A DNA stretch of 64,000 nucleotides from Heliocidaris tuberculata (Eukaryota > Echinodermata > Echinoidea > Camarodonta > Echinometridae): positions 31,399,044-31,463,043 of the forward strand of contig CM046850.1 in NCBI GenBank assembly GCA_025618425.1, given 5' to 3'. A model generated the notes under the pieces. That model saw nothing but the letters and a program-made list of their open reading frames with translations. It was not told the DNA's origin and did no database searches. Every line of letters begins with the position of its first letter. Position 1 is the stretch's first letter. This document shows, piece after piece, positions 49,511-64,000 of this stretch. A program made the position numbers and the translations under genes.

Positions 49511-49788
49511 TCCGATACGATTGGCCCAGACTTTGGACCAATGAGAGAGTTTTTCCCCGAGTCAATAGAAGATAACCAATTAACTTTCTATAGCTAGTCC
49601 GGAACGTCGGGGACGGGGGTGTGAAAGTTACGTAACAACGCCCCTACAACTCATACAACCCCCTGGCTGAAGCAGCCAGCCAATGTGATTGGGTATAACT
49701 TTGCACCAATGAGAAAGCTCTTCCCCGAGACAATAGAAGATAACCAATTAACTTTCTATAGCTAGCCCGGAATGTCGGGGGCGGGGCG
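49511..49788 (-). promoter_or_regulatory. Duplicated CCAAT-containing upstream block
   Basis: A segment of about 105 bp occurs twice at 168-bp spacing. Each copy has GATTGG (49519 and 49687), an ACCAATGAGA motif, CTTTCTATAGCTAG and CGGGG-rich ends. It lies directly upstream of the TATA box, so it fits a duplicated proximal promoter of the minus-strand SGNH region. Confidence 0.6.
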
Positions 49789-50230
49789 GAGGGCGGGGCA
49801 TCTTACGTAACTATGGTAACAATGGCATTATTGCCCCAAGAGAACAATAGATGCCTGAATTAGAGTTGGAATGATGATTTGAGCTATCGTTAAGTAGGAA
49901 CTAAATTTGTTGATGAAAATGCTCTTCTGGTTTTGAATGTATATCTGTACCTGGGAGTTTTCTTATTTTTCAAATAAGAAAATGTGTTTTTAATCATAAT
50001 ATATCACTTAAAAGGAAATGGATACAAGTCATCATTTGATAAATTTGGATCTCAAAAGATGTCTACCAGATACGCATGTCTGAATTTGATATTGAGAGTT
50101 CTATTTCCATCAAGAGTTTTAATTTGAAGTAACATGATTACAGCAACTAGTTGGTACGTTGACTTAATGTGACTATTACAATTTCTGTCCTACTATCATG
50201 ACTATGGAAAAAAGGAAAATGGGGAAATCC

Positions 50231-50276
<46 letters not shown>

Positions 50277-50944
50277 AATAATGCAAAAGCAAAAGAGGGA
50301 TTTCAAGTTTAGCCCTTGATTCTTCAATTCTACGATGGAGAGTAAGTGATTTTGTCGTATTTCTGACAAGGAAATTGATGAATAAAAACAAGCATTTATA
50401 AACAAATAAGTTTTCGTAACTGAAAATCATTTTTATATTTCTCACACGTAGGATCGTCTGATGACTTAACTATGACTAACTACCTGAAACGACGGTCTAC
50501 ATTGTAGTAAGGTCCGATGGTGATTGCACATTAGGACACACACAAAAAATTAAAGAAAAAAGTTTAAGAAAAATAAAATGTATTTCTTTCCAAAATTGTC
50601 TTGAGAAGCAAGTAACTTAATTCATAAAGCAAACATATGATAAATAATCGAAGATGAAGAGGTGTTCATTTTACAGAATCATATTTTTTGTCGTTTATAG
50701 TCATGTCAATGTTTATAGTTTTTTTACAATTTCATGACGTAATCACTTTGTGAACACATTCTGATACACAACGTCAATTCCAACAGGCCACCCCCAATGA
50801 TCAATGGATTGACAAAGTGAACTTAGCATTACCACAATTTTCAAAATTTTGCATGATATTTAGGGAAATCTAATTAACTAGGTAGTTTTACTTCATTTAA
50901 ACCATACTCGGCTATAAGCTTTTCGACTATAGCTGTAGTTAAGT
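49789..50944. other. Noncoding spacer with GA microsatellite
   Basis: Contains a GA repeat at 50233-50271. Otherwise AT-rich with no recognised gene. Confidence 0.5.
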
Positions 50945-51715
50945 TTGACCAAGGAGCTCCAAGAGCTGGAGTTCCAACTGGCAACAAATTATCTCAAGCA
51001 GCTGCTCCTTTCTAAGGATGCACAAAAGAATCTACAGGTGCGCTGTAGCCTTTGATGTCCGATGTTCGATGCCGCCAACTTCATGGGAAAGCTTGAGTAG
51101 TGATTTTTGTCACAAATGAAATATCGAGAATATTTCACTTTTTATTTGAATAAACAAAGTGAATTTTTCACATATGATAAAATTGAATACAAAAGCCTAA
51201 TTGTGTCCAGGAATTTGGCCGCTATTTTGTATGATAGTAGTTTCAATTTGTGGAAAAAAAGTAAAAATTTTTACTGTCCTAAAATCCCCAATTTGACACT
51301 CTTCCGATTACTCCCTGCAAACGAAAATAAAAATTGCAATTGTTCAAGTACAGTTAATTATGATTTTATATGTCAGATTAGTGCCCACACATGCCCAGTC
51401 GCGCAATTTTGATTCATATATCAGGGAATTTTGAACAATTTCTTTTCGCTTGCCCCCAGTAAAGGTAAGCACTGTGAACTGCTCATATCATCAGACTAGT
51501 GATAGCGAAAAGTAATTATCATTTCAAAAGCATATTTTCCTTTGAAAATGGACCGTAAGTTTGCAGCCAGGCAGGAATCTTTTTGTCTTCTTATCTGCAA
51601 AGAAGATCCAATTAAGCACATGCCTGACATATTTTTCCTTGGCGGCATCGAACATGGTTCAAAGGGAATGAGCTACATGTGACTCCAGCTCTTGAAGCTC
51701 CTTGTAAGTATGACT
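50945..51715. mobile_element. Probable fold-back element
   Basis: CAAGGAGCTCCAAGAGCTGG near 50951 is mirrored by CCAGCTCTTGAAGCTCCTTG near 51684. GATGTTCGATGCCGCC near 51061 is mirrored by GGCGGCATCGAACAT near 51641. The nested inverted arms span about 770 bp. A 101-residue open frame inside (51107-51412) has no recognised domain. No clear target duplication. Confidence 0.5.
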
Positions 51716-51782
51716 TTACTCAGAAGTTTCACCTCCATAAAAAACCCTCTATCCTATTTTGAGCATTACATTTACTATTAGT

Positions 51783-51794
51783 ATGAAGCAATAT
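51783..51794 (+). repeat. LINE target-site duplication, left
   Basis: ATGAAGCAATAT, repeated exactly at 52834-52845 after the poly-A tail. Confidence 0.85.
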
Positions 51795-52548
51795 GTTTGA
51801 CTATGCGAAACTGAAAAAAGCAATACCAGCAGTATGGATACGTAAGTTAAACGATAGTAATTTCCCTATGACTAGACAGCAACAAGGATTTAATGTTCCG
51901 AGCTTGCTTATTGGAAACAGATTAAAATGCATCAGTGAAATGAGTAGCAATGTTTTATATAAATTGTTTCCCTCACGAAACTTTCTAACCAACACATGTT
52001 GTTCATATTGGGAAAATAAACTTAACATTGATATAAACTGGTCACATGTATTTAAGTGTAACCTTGTTCAAATTAGAGAATATAAGTTACGGGAATTTAA
52101 CCTAAAATTATTGTATAATTTATTACCAGTAAGAAGCAATCTTTTTAAATGGGGTCTAATTAGAGAAGATTTATGCCCAGAGTGTAAGGTAAAAGAAGAT
52201 ATTATCCATGCTTTCACTGAATGTATTCTAAACAAATCTTTCCTTACGCATGTTAAAAATATATTGCAAGAAGTATACAATGTCCAAATAACCAAGATTA
52301 GCATCTTGCACTTACTAAAAATAGAAGGTAATTGCCAATCTAATTTATTTCTGACCATAGCTTTCTGGAGCGTATATAAAGTTATTTTGGAACGCAATAA
52401 AAGTGGAAAAGATAGGAGAGATTTTGTACTGAAACATGTTTTTGAAAGAGAAATCAGAAAGAGAATAGAGATACAATATAGCAGAAAGGAAAAAATACAA
52501 ACAAAGAAGAACGATGAATTACCAAAGGAATTGTTAAAGTTCATTTGA
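51793..52548 (+). pseudogene. LINE ORF2 C-terminus with zf-RVT zinc knuckle
   Basis: An uninterrupted frame of about 250 codons matching the region after the reverse transcriptase in non-LTR retrotransposons. It has the WENKLNIDINWSHVF and LKLLYNLLPVRSNLFKWG segments, then CPEC...H..TEC, the Cys/His pattern of the zf-RVT zinc-binding domain. The tail is Lys/Arg-rich. The apparent start ATG overlaps the target duplication and is accidental; the true N-terminus with endonuclease and RT is missing. It cannot move on its own. Confidence 0.8.
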
Positions 52549-52833
52549 ATGTGTAATTTGTGTAGATTTGAAAGAGATATCAGAAAGAAGAAAAAAAGAA
52601 GAAAAAAAGAATAGGAATATAAGGAGCAGAAGGGAAAGAATACAAACAAAAAGGGGGAAAAAATGAATTACCAAAGGATTTGTTGTAGTTTATTGGAAAA
52701 TGTAACACGATATGTGTAAGTCGATTTCAGTTTTGTAGTTATCTTTTGTGTCATTTATGTATGATTAATGTTATATTGAGTTGTAAACTTTGAATGTAAA
52801 ATAAATCCTCTAACGAGGCAAAGAAAAAAAAAA
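51795..52833 (+). mobile_element. 5'-truncated LINE insertion with poly-A tail
   Basis: The element starts mid-coding-sequence directly after the left target duplication. It ends with an AATAAA-like signal near 52799, a run of 11-12 A and the right copy of the duplication. This is the classic product of target-primed reverse transcription. The flanking repeats are identical, so the insertion is fairly young. Confidence 0.85.
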
Positions 52834-52845
52834 ATGAAGCAATAT
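52834..52845 (+). repeat. LINE target-site duplication, right
   Basis: ATGAAGCAATAT following the poly-A run, identical to 51783-51794. Confidence 0.85.
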
Positions 52846-55074
52846 ACATACATCATGGTAATGCAAAGTCACATTCTTAAAGTCGTATTTCCCAGTATAC
52901 CATTTTTTTAATGGGTCGTTTCCCAAGACGTATTAAGCAGATACACGTTATTATCAAAGAGCTTGGGTCCAACCTTTTTGCCAATGCATTATACGCCAAA
53001 GCTTTCATGCCCGTAACATCATGAACATAACAATACACTTAATTGTCAAATTAATGCAAATCTTTCGTGCTAATATAGTAATCATTTTTTATAATATCTC
53101 TTTATTGGTTTTTTGTTTGCAGTGAACATATTACATAATGGAACAAATACATTACAACACGATAAAAACTACTTTCGAAAAATCAACTCAGGGCAATTTC
53201 AATAGCCCTGTCTATCACCTTTAGAAATGTGCGAACAATGGCGTATTACGTAATACGGCATTATCATTCCTAATAGCACTAGAATGTAAGTTTTTCATTA
53301 CCTGATTACATAATGAAACAATATCAGAGAATAATTCGATTAAAAGGAAAATACATGTACAATCTTCGTAATAATGTTACTTACATCTACGGACAGCTCT
53401 TAGTTTTCTATTACAACCCGACTATGAAAAAATTAGGTATAGAATAAAAGAAAGAAAAATGTAAATTTTAGCTGACCGAGATTTTGCATGGCCATATAAC
53501 TATGATGAATAATACATTGTTCCCCTTGAGCATGCTGTATGGGCTTGCTGTATTACCCCGGCCTGAGCATCTATATCGAAATCGCAACACATTAAGCATT
53601 TTAGAGGGGAAAAATACAACTACTAGCCGGTGGTCAGTCGTGCGACCAATATGAAATAACAACAATTCGCAGCTGATTGGGAATTTTCTCCAACTGAAAG
53701 GCTCATAGCAACCTGCCATTTCAGTAGTATTATTCATTATGACAATCAGGGCTCTCATCCATACATTAATGTAGTTTATTCTTATATCACCCGAAATAAT
53801 GACCTGAAGAAGAGCCCATAAGAGTCCACAAGATTATTTTTATGCTATAATATTTTGGACATAATATTTGGCTATAGAAAATTACCGATGTCGCCTCGGT
53901 GTGTTATTTATAACATCTACTCTGAATGGAATAGGGGTTAGGTCGCAATAACTGTAAAGGGGATGTCTAGTCATTATTCAGGGGTTGGTTAATGAGATCG
54001 CCTCTAAACAAAATGAATGTGATACTAACATGTCTGGAATAATAAGGAGATCTGGCGGAACATCTCAAGTTCGTGTTCCTGGAAGAAATACTTTCATTGG
54101 ATGGATATCTAACAGTTCAGCCCCTTCTGGCAATCCTGGATCTGTCCCTGGGGTAGTAGGGGGGGGGGGGTTAGAAAATTTTAGTGCAGACTAAATTTCG
54201 ACAACGAATAAAAGGTCCCTACTTTGAAAATGATGTTGACATTGGTGACAGGTTTTTTAAAATAAAGATATTACACAATGCCGACTGCGGTTTGCCTCAG
54301 CCAACATAAATTTTAATCACATTCCATGATGTTACATTACTTTACCCATTCATCTTACCTTGGTCGAGTGTGGCAAATGTAGATTAATTATAATGGAGTC
54401 AGAAGAAAAGCGATAATAATCCTTATACGCATTAGATCTTGGGGTTTTTCTTTACAAAACACTGAACAAAATATGCTCACATATACGCATACAAATAACA
54501 TTCACTTAAACTAAAGATTGAAAATGGTAAGTAATTTTTGATCGACATTGGTGACCTGGTATTTGCTCTGGGCTTCATCTCGTAAAAGATAATAGGTTAG
54601 GATTGGAAGTATAGGTTTTAGGTTAGGTTTAGGGTTAAAGATAAGGTTAAGTTCTGGTCATGAGTTTGAATATTGATTGGCAAAGAAACTGTCTAAAAGC
54701 CATTGGGAAAGGTTAATTATATCGCATAATAATTGGTGTATGCTGTAAGGTTTTGTAATCACCAAAATAAGAAGAAATTTACTCATTCCTGCTGAGAGTC
54801 ACATGCACTGCACACAGATACACACAAATGTTCGGCCCGAACATTTCAGCCGTTTCTTGTCATATTTTGAATGTGAGGACATTTGAAGGGTAATCCTGTG
54901 ATAATATTCCAAACTAACATAAAAAGAACGAAAAATCTCACAAATCATTTTTGTTTTACCTTTCCCAGAACTCACTCTTTGATTAGGTCAAGGTGCAGAG
55001 TTTGGTCCAGTGTTGAAAATTAAGAATTCGGCCAGTGTGGGAAATAGACAGTGGAGCAATGCGTCTAGAACCCT
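52846..55074. other. Noncoding spacer
   Basis: AT-rich. Notable points are a 16-bp palindrome CGTATTACGTAATACG near 53243, a hAT-like end CCTGGATCTGTCCCTGG near 54137 and a G-run near 54161. A degenerate TTAGGG-like stretch lies at 54595-54655. No supportable gene. Confidence 0.5.
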
Positions 55075-55104
55075 GTGTGTGTGTGTGTGGGTGTGTGCGC
55101 GTGC

Positions 55105-55181
<77 letters not shown>
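55075..55181 (+). repeat. GT then AT microsatellite
   Basis: GT/GC-GT dinucleotides to 55136, then AT repeats to 55181. It lies about 150 bp past the GPCR stop codon, so it could be in that gene's 3' UTR. Confidence 0.95.
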
Positions 55182-55185
<4 letters not shown>

Positions 55186-55332
55186 AAACTATATATTCTT
55201 CTAAAGTATATCCTCCATGATGTACAAAAGCCTAGTCAAGACAAGAAAAGGGGGAAATTACCAGCATGCGAAATACTGTTCCTTTTTGTGCCAGTGACCA
55301 AGTAATTCATATTGGAATTTGTACTTAGTTTT

Positions 55333-59730
<4,398 letters not shown>

Positions 59731-59909
59731 AGTGATGAATGGTGATGTAATTTTGGTATTTATATACTACCGATAAATGCAAACTGAAAGTTATCAAGTT
59801 TTTAATTGTCGGATCCCACTTTTATCTAAAGTCCTACAAACTTTGACATCAAAATGAGAATATGGTTTAAATCGGAGAGCTAACTCACTGATTCACTTTA
59901 CCATCGACG

Positions 59910-59923
59910 GTTGCCATGGAAAC
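59910..59923. promoter_or_regulatory. RFX-type X-box upstream of the GPCR
   Basis: GTTGCCATGGAAAC matches all 14 positions of the RFX/DAF-19 X-box consensus GTHNYYATRRNAAC and extends to a near-palindrome of 16 bp. It lies 180 bp upstream of the GPCR start codon. X-boxes at this distance commonly drive genes of ciliated cells, so a ciliary or ciliated-sensory receptor is a reasonable inference. Confidence 0.6.
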
Positions 59924-60710
59924 CAGAAGGATGAGACGGTGGCTTCAGTCTGTGAGCATTTATTTCTTTACCTAAATATAAATTGCCTTGATTTCGATGT
60001 TTATTCTGATGTTGAAAATTCGGGAAACGGTAAAATCCCATTAATCAAGGCAATCAGTGAAACAAAAAACGCTGTGTAAATTTATGGTTGTCCTGCTACA
60101 AGAAGAGACGAAATGACTCCCCATTTCCCCTTCGACTCATTGCTCGATCTCGACTGGTATATAGCTAATAATGGTGGTGTTTACGAACTGTCCAAATCAG
60201 TTTACGAATGAGAGTGATGAACCAGGGATCTCTTCCAACTCCCTAGATGAACGGATAGAGTCCCTAAAGCAACGTCTGTTTCTTTTCCAACGCATAGATA
60301 TCCCCGTCTAATGATTGATTATTAGTTAATAAAACATCGACCGTTCGTACCGCAACGTGACGTAACATACGTGCGGGTATACTAATCATGATATTTCACT
60401 TAGCGCCAATCCGCCAACAGTGAACACGAATTACCGGGGGAACAAATGGTAATAAGTTACGCACATGCATCTGTGTTCCAATTACTTTCACAAACCCTAT
60501 AGTAGAAACACTACAGATTACAGACAGTTTCATATACAGAATACACCTTCCTTTTTGTGAATTTTCTCTTGAAAATGCACTGCAATCGTGTACTTTGCCC
60601 TTATCTGACCTTTGCATTAAATGATTTATTCAATAGGCCTACGCTGAATCGCGGAATTTCCTGCTGTCCCGAGTTGTTTTCATTGTTTTGTTTTGTAAAA
60701 CCACCCACTG
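59924..60710. other. Intergenic sequence upstream of the GPCR
   Basis: No gene recognised. Short open frames have no domain. Confidence 0.5.
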
Positions 60711-60714
60711 TTAA

Positions 60715-61211
60715 AGGGAAAGTTCACCCTGAAGATTACTTGAGTTTAAAAAATGCAGAAAAAATAAAGAAAAATATTGGAGAAAGTTTGGACAAAATCC
60801 GTTAAAGAATAACGGAGTTATGGACTTTTGAAGTTTTGATTTTGTGACGTCACATGCGAGCAGCTCCTCCGTTATGTAATGTGATAAATATTCCATAAAA
60901 TACAGTTTTCTCAGAAAATTTAGAATATTTTCGTCTGTGCATTTGATATATTGTCAGAAATGTTATTCAATACTAGATTCTGAAAAGAAACAATATTAAT
61001 TTATCGTGGAACGTTTAAAAAATGCGAATATATGGAATATTTATTACATGACCAATGGGCAGCTGCTCGCATGTGACGTCACGAATCCAAAACTTTAAAT
61101 ACTCATAACTCTTTTATTATTTGACCGATTTTCATCAAACCTTCGCCAATATTTTTCTTTATTTTTTCTGCATTTTTTAAACTCAAGTAATCTTCAGGGT
61201 GAACTTTCCCT
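60715..61211. mobile_element. TTAA-flanked fold-back MITE with two CRE motifs
   Basis: A 497-bp element with exact TTAA at 60711-60714 and 61212-61215. The long inverted arms start AGGGAAAGTTCACCCTGAAG and include TTACTTGAGTTTAAAAAATG. Each arm holds TGACGTCA (60845-60852 and 61074-61081), a perfect cAMP-response element, beside a GCAGCTGCTCGC-like motif. It is non-coding and of piggyBac type by its target site, a different subfamily from the element at 18344. Confidence 0.85.
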
Positions 61212-61215
61212 TTAA

Positions 61216-62385
61216 GTATACAATACTACCTCTATCTGTGACATGCTGAAGGATTATTGCATGTTCACGACCTCTACCCGCGTATTATGTATTTGACGAG
61301 TTATGCCACAATGCAAAGTTTTCACAAATATCAGGGTTGGTTTTAGGTCGAAGCATTTTGTTCATGGCAAAGGAGTTAATAATGGCTTACCTTCAAGTGA
61401 AATTTAAACATTAATCTCTCCTTATAATCTGACATACACGGTACGCTATGGTCTCTGTTATCTGTGGCGTAGAAAGAGCCCTGCCACTGAGGGGGCACTG
61501 GCATCATGGGGGGGGGGGGGCGGGCGGCCTTACCAGGTGGATGACATGTGAATTTGCAAAGCCACCCATTAGGGAAAGAGTATGGGAGGGGTTCTTATTA
61601 TCTTCTTTTTACTCCCCTTTCCCTTCCCCTTTCTCTTTTCTATTTTTCTATCAGCAGTTCAAGGGGGGGGGGGGCGCCCTGTTCCCCTGTAACCACTCTA
61701 CTATTATCATAGCATGTCTACATATCTTAATTACTATTTAATTTATCGTCATTATTATTACTATTATCATGATGCTGCCATCGTTTTCATCGTCATCATT
61801 AGTAGTAGGTTCATCAATATTAAAAGAGTGCCAATAACAATCTATGTAATTAAGTTTAATTTTTAGGAAAAATCGGAAATGATGTATTTGAGGAGAAATA
61901 TTGGTATGATGGTGAAGATGAAACTAAGAAGATTAGGACTACGGTTAACAATTACGTTAGGCTACGATTTTGACGCCAATAAATATACCATACCAAAAGT
62001 AATTCCCTTTCCCTTTTTATTATAAGAATTTAGCTTTTGCATAGAGATAAAACAAATTCAAACTGGTTATACAAATCTGAAAACTGAACTTGCATGAAAA
62101 CAAAATGGTAGCCATTTTTGGATATTTTTGTGAAGTACAAAACGTGAGTCGCTACAAATTAAAGCGTCTTCTGAGAACGATAAGTAATTGCCATGAGGTT
62201 CTAACTTTTATAGCATGTAGCTTTTACTTCCAGATGACCTCATCTTCTTTCATCATAGCAAAATATTGTACATGTATCTCCATGCAGTAGCGTAGTTAAT
62301 GGGGGCACAGGGGCAAGAATGCCCCCAAAAGAATGTTAAAACATGAAAAGATAGATAAAGATAGAACGAAACAGAAAATTAGATA

Positions 62386-62432
<47 letters not shown>

Positions 62433-63490
62433 GGGAGGTGGAGGACTATACTGGGGAAAATACGATATGACGTACCCTCTCCCAGCCCTCACTCTCCCTC
62501 TTACAGTGGCATTGTTAATTCGCATTTCATATATCGAACACCAAATACTGGAACGCCCTTTCCTTAAAATATGGGGGGGGGGGGGGGGGGGGGGACGGGA
62601 GAGAGAGGGTGGGGGTAATTCCTCTCGGGGGTAAGTGGATTGATGATGTATTTGTCTAAGTTCTATATAGTCAAGTAAATGACAACAGAGTTATTACCGT
62701 TATACGATAAGCTAGTCAAACCACAGTAAAAAAATAAATAAATAAAAAAAAAAAAAAAAAAGGAAGGAGAAGAAGAAGAAGAAAAAAAGGAAGCCATAAT
62801 AAAAACAGTTCTGTCTCCATATTGTTTTTATTTCTTGATACCTACAAAATTTGATAGCAATCTTTTGATATTTATGGGTCGTACTAAGTCCAACACAATT
62901 AGAAATTTTGTAGACTAACATTTCAAAGAAAAAGACATCGTCCCTATTCAAGGATTGGTGACAACCAGGAATGGAGGTGGAATATTTTCAAGAGGCATCG
63001 CCAACAAGTGGCACTTGGGAGAGAGAAAAAAAAATGGCAGCAACGAACTCGCTAGAAAAGATTGATCCTTACCTCGCTGCCCGAATATGACGTGATGGTT
63101 GCCAAGAATATTGCGAGTTTAAAAATGGGGGGGGGGGGGGGGCATCTCCCAGCCCTCAGTATCAGAACGCCTTTAATCATAGACCACCATAACCAGATAA
63201 AATGTAGAAATTTGAGACAACTTTACAAGCTATTGTACATTTTTTCTAAAGATTTTTTTTTTTAAAGATTTCATTTCATCTTCATTTTTCAAAGTAACAA
63301 TTGTGTAGTTAACCATGTTAACAATGTAAAAATAACTGACAGCGAAACAACTACATTGTTTAATAGAAATTAGTAAATACAATACCGTTTACCAGCGAAC
63401 TAGACGAGCAAAGGAAGGAGATAATGTTTACACAGTTGTTTCAATGTAGTTTTCTATTTCCGACGAGCATGCAAGTAACTAGGGTGATCC
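61216..63490. other. Intergenic sequence between the two GPCR genes
   Basis: Contains G-runs near 61508, 61664, 62423, 62573 and 63127. Also present are a GA microsatellite at 62391-62422, an A-run at 62738-62761 and a degenerate ATT/ATC stretch near 61748-61800. A MITE-like start CAGTAGCGTAG lies near 62285. No gene is supportable. Confidence 0.55.
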
Positions 63491-64000
63491 CTATACATTT
63501 GCCTCAATTGTATTTAACTGGAGACAGGTCGGATGTTCGGGTTCTGCGGCAGTGACATCGCCAGACGTTACATCGGGAAAAGCGATCTCTATATTCCCAT
63601 CACTTGTCCTCTCATTATCATGGTATCCTCCATTTCCGTTTCCATTTTCATTTCCATGAAGCGAGCCATCATTCTTCACGAGGTTGACATCGAGATTCGC
63701 TTCAGTAGACCCCAAGCCTCTGCTGGCAACATGCACTTGCTCTTGTCTGTTTTGCGGTGACTTGGAGGCCAGTGGCAAGCTCGCTTTGTCATTTCGTTGG
63801 GTCGTGTTGAGGGCGCCCTCCTTTGGTTTCCGTAGATCACATTTCCTGGGACAAAGAAGCTTGTAGACATACGGTCGGAATGCGTCCTGATGCAGCGCGT
63901 AGATTACAGGGTTTATACACGTGTTCAGGTAAATGATTAGTACTGCAGAATAGAATAAAGCATTGCTCAAACGCGCACTCACTAGCGTGTGCCCGCCATT
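63491..64000 (-). CDS. Second GPCR, last exon (partial): TM7 and C-terminal tail
   Basis: The frame is open from the right window edge to TAG at 63491-63493 (169 codons). It begins NGGHTLVSARLSNALFYS, aligning with GGHTQVSPRVSNALLYS of the first receptor. It has TM7 with NPVIYAL, helix 8 with KLLCP, and a tail of about 110 residues containing an NGNGNG stretch. The distal segment EPEHPTCLQLNTIEANV closely matches the first receptor's end. Same strand and exon structure as the 55333-59730 gene, so they are tandem paralogues. The rest lies right of the window. Confidence 0.85.
   Translation of the reverse strand, partial: NGGHTLVSARLSNALFYSAVLIIYLNTCINPVIYALHQDAFRPYVYKLLCPRKCDLRKPKEGALNTTQRNDKASLPLASKSPQNRQEQVHVASRGLGSTEANLDVNLVKNDGSLHGNENGNGNGGYHDNERTSDGNIEIAFPDVTSGDVTAAEPEHPTCLQLNTIEANV

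Noticed and set aside
51107..51412. 101-residue open frame as a gene
   Set aside because: It lies within an inverted-repeat element, has no recognised domain and has no visible gene signals.
52068..52649. 193-residue minus-strand open frame
   Set aside because: Antisense to the LINE ORF2 end. Its Phe/Leu/Ser-rich content mirrors the Lys/Asn-rich sense frame.

Overview
This is animal nuclear DNA. Coding sequence is sparse and split by GT-AG introns, and it sits in AT-rich DNA full of microsatellites, small inverted-repeat transposons and a truncated LINE. The mix of an expanded arylacetamide-deacetylase-like esterase family, tandem rhodopsin-type GPCRs, many G(10-17) tracts and TTAA or hAT-type MITEs suggests a marine deuterostome, most likely an echinoderm such as a sea urchin. 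That organism call is inference.

Positions 1-11050 are a head-to-tail array of a 3.59 kb unit (three periods plus the end of a fourth, continuing past the left edge). Each unit carries one terminal exon of an alpha/beta-hydrolase esterase with the nucleophile elbow, Asp and His, but none of the upstream exons. From 11 to 18 kb lie two decayed members of the same family: a relic terminal exon with a 100-bp deletion, and an upstream exon with the HGGG oxyanion motif but two frameshifts.

Positions 18103-48585 hold a second, larger tandem array (period about 11.985 kb; units A, B and truncated C). It is built from the same gene plus insertions. Each unit keeps a damaged upstream exon and an intact 64-bp middle exon. 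A and B also keep a terminal exon that has lost the catalytic Ser and is frameshifted. C has lost the terminal exon through a 5.2 kb deletion. Every unit also carries a 190-bp satellite and several MITEs; the full set occurs in A and B. No complete esterase gene is visible anywhere in the window.

Positions 48.6-49.8 kb hold a minus-strand SGNH-hydrolase-like coding region with one frameshift, a TATA box and a duplicated CCAAT-containing upstream block. Positions 51795-52833 are a 5'-truncated LINE 3' end bounded by a 12-bp target-site duplication.

Positions 55.3-59.7 kb hold the one apparently intact gene: a three-exon minus-strand GPCR of 444 residues with DRY and NPxxY. It lacks Asp2.50, the TM3 cysteine and the usual CWxP motif. 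A perfect RFX-type X-box lies 180 bp upstream of its start codon. A paralogue's last exon begins at 63491 and runs off the right edge, so this is a tandem receptor cluster.
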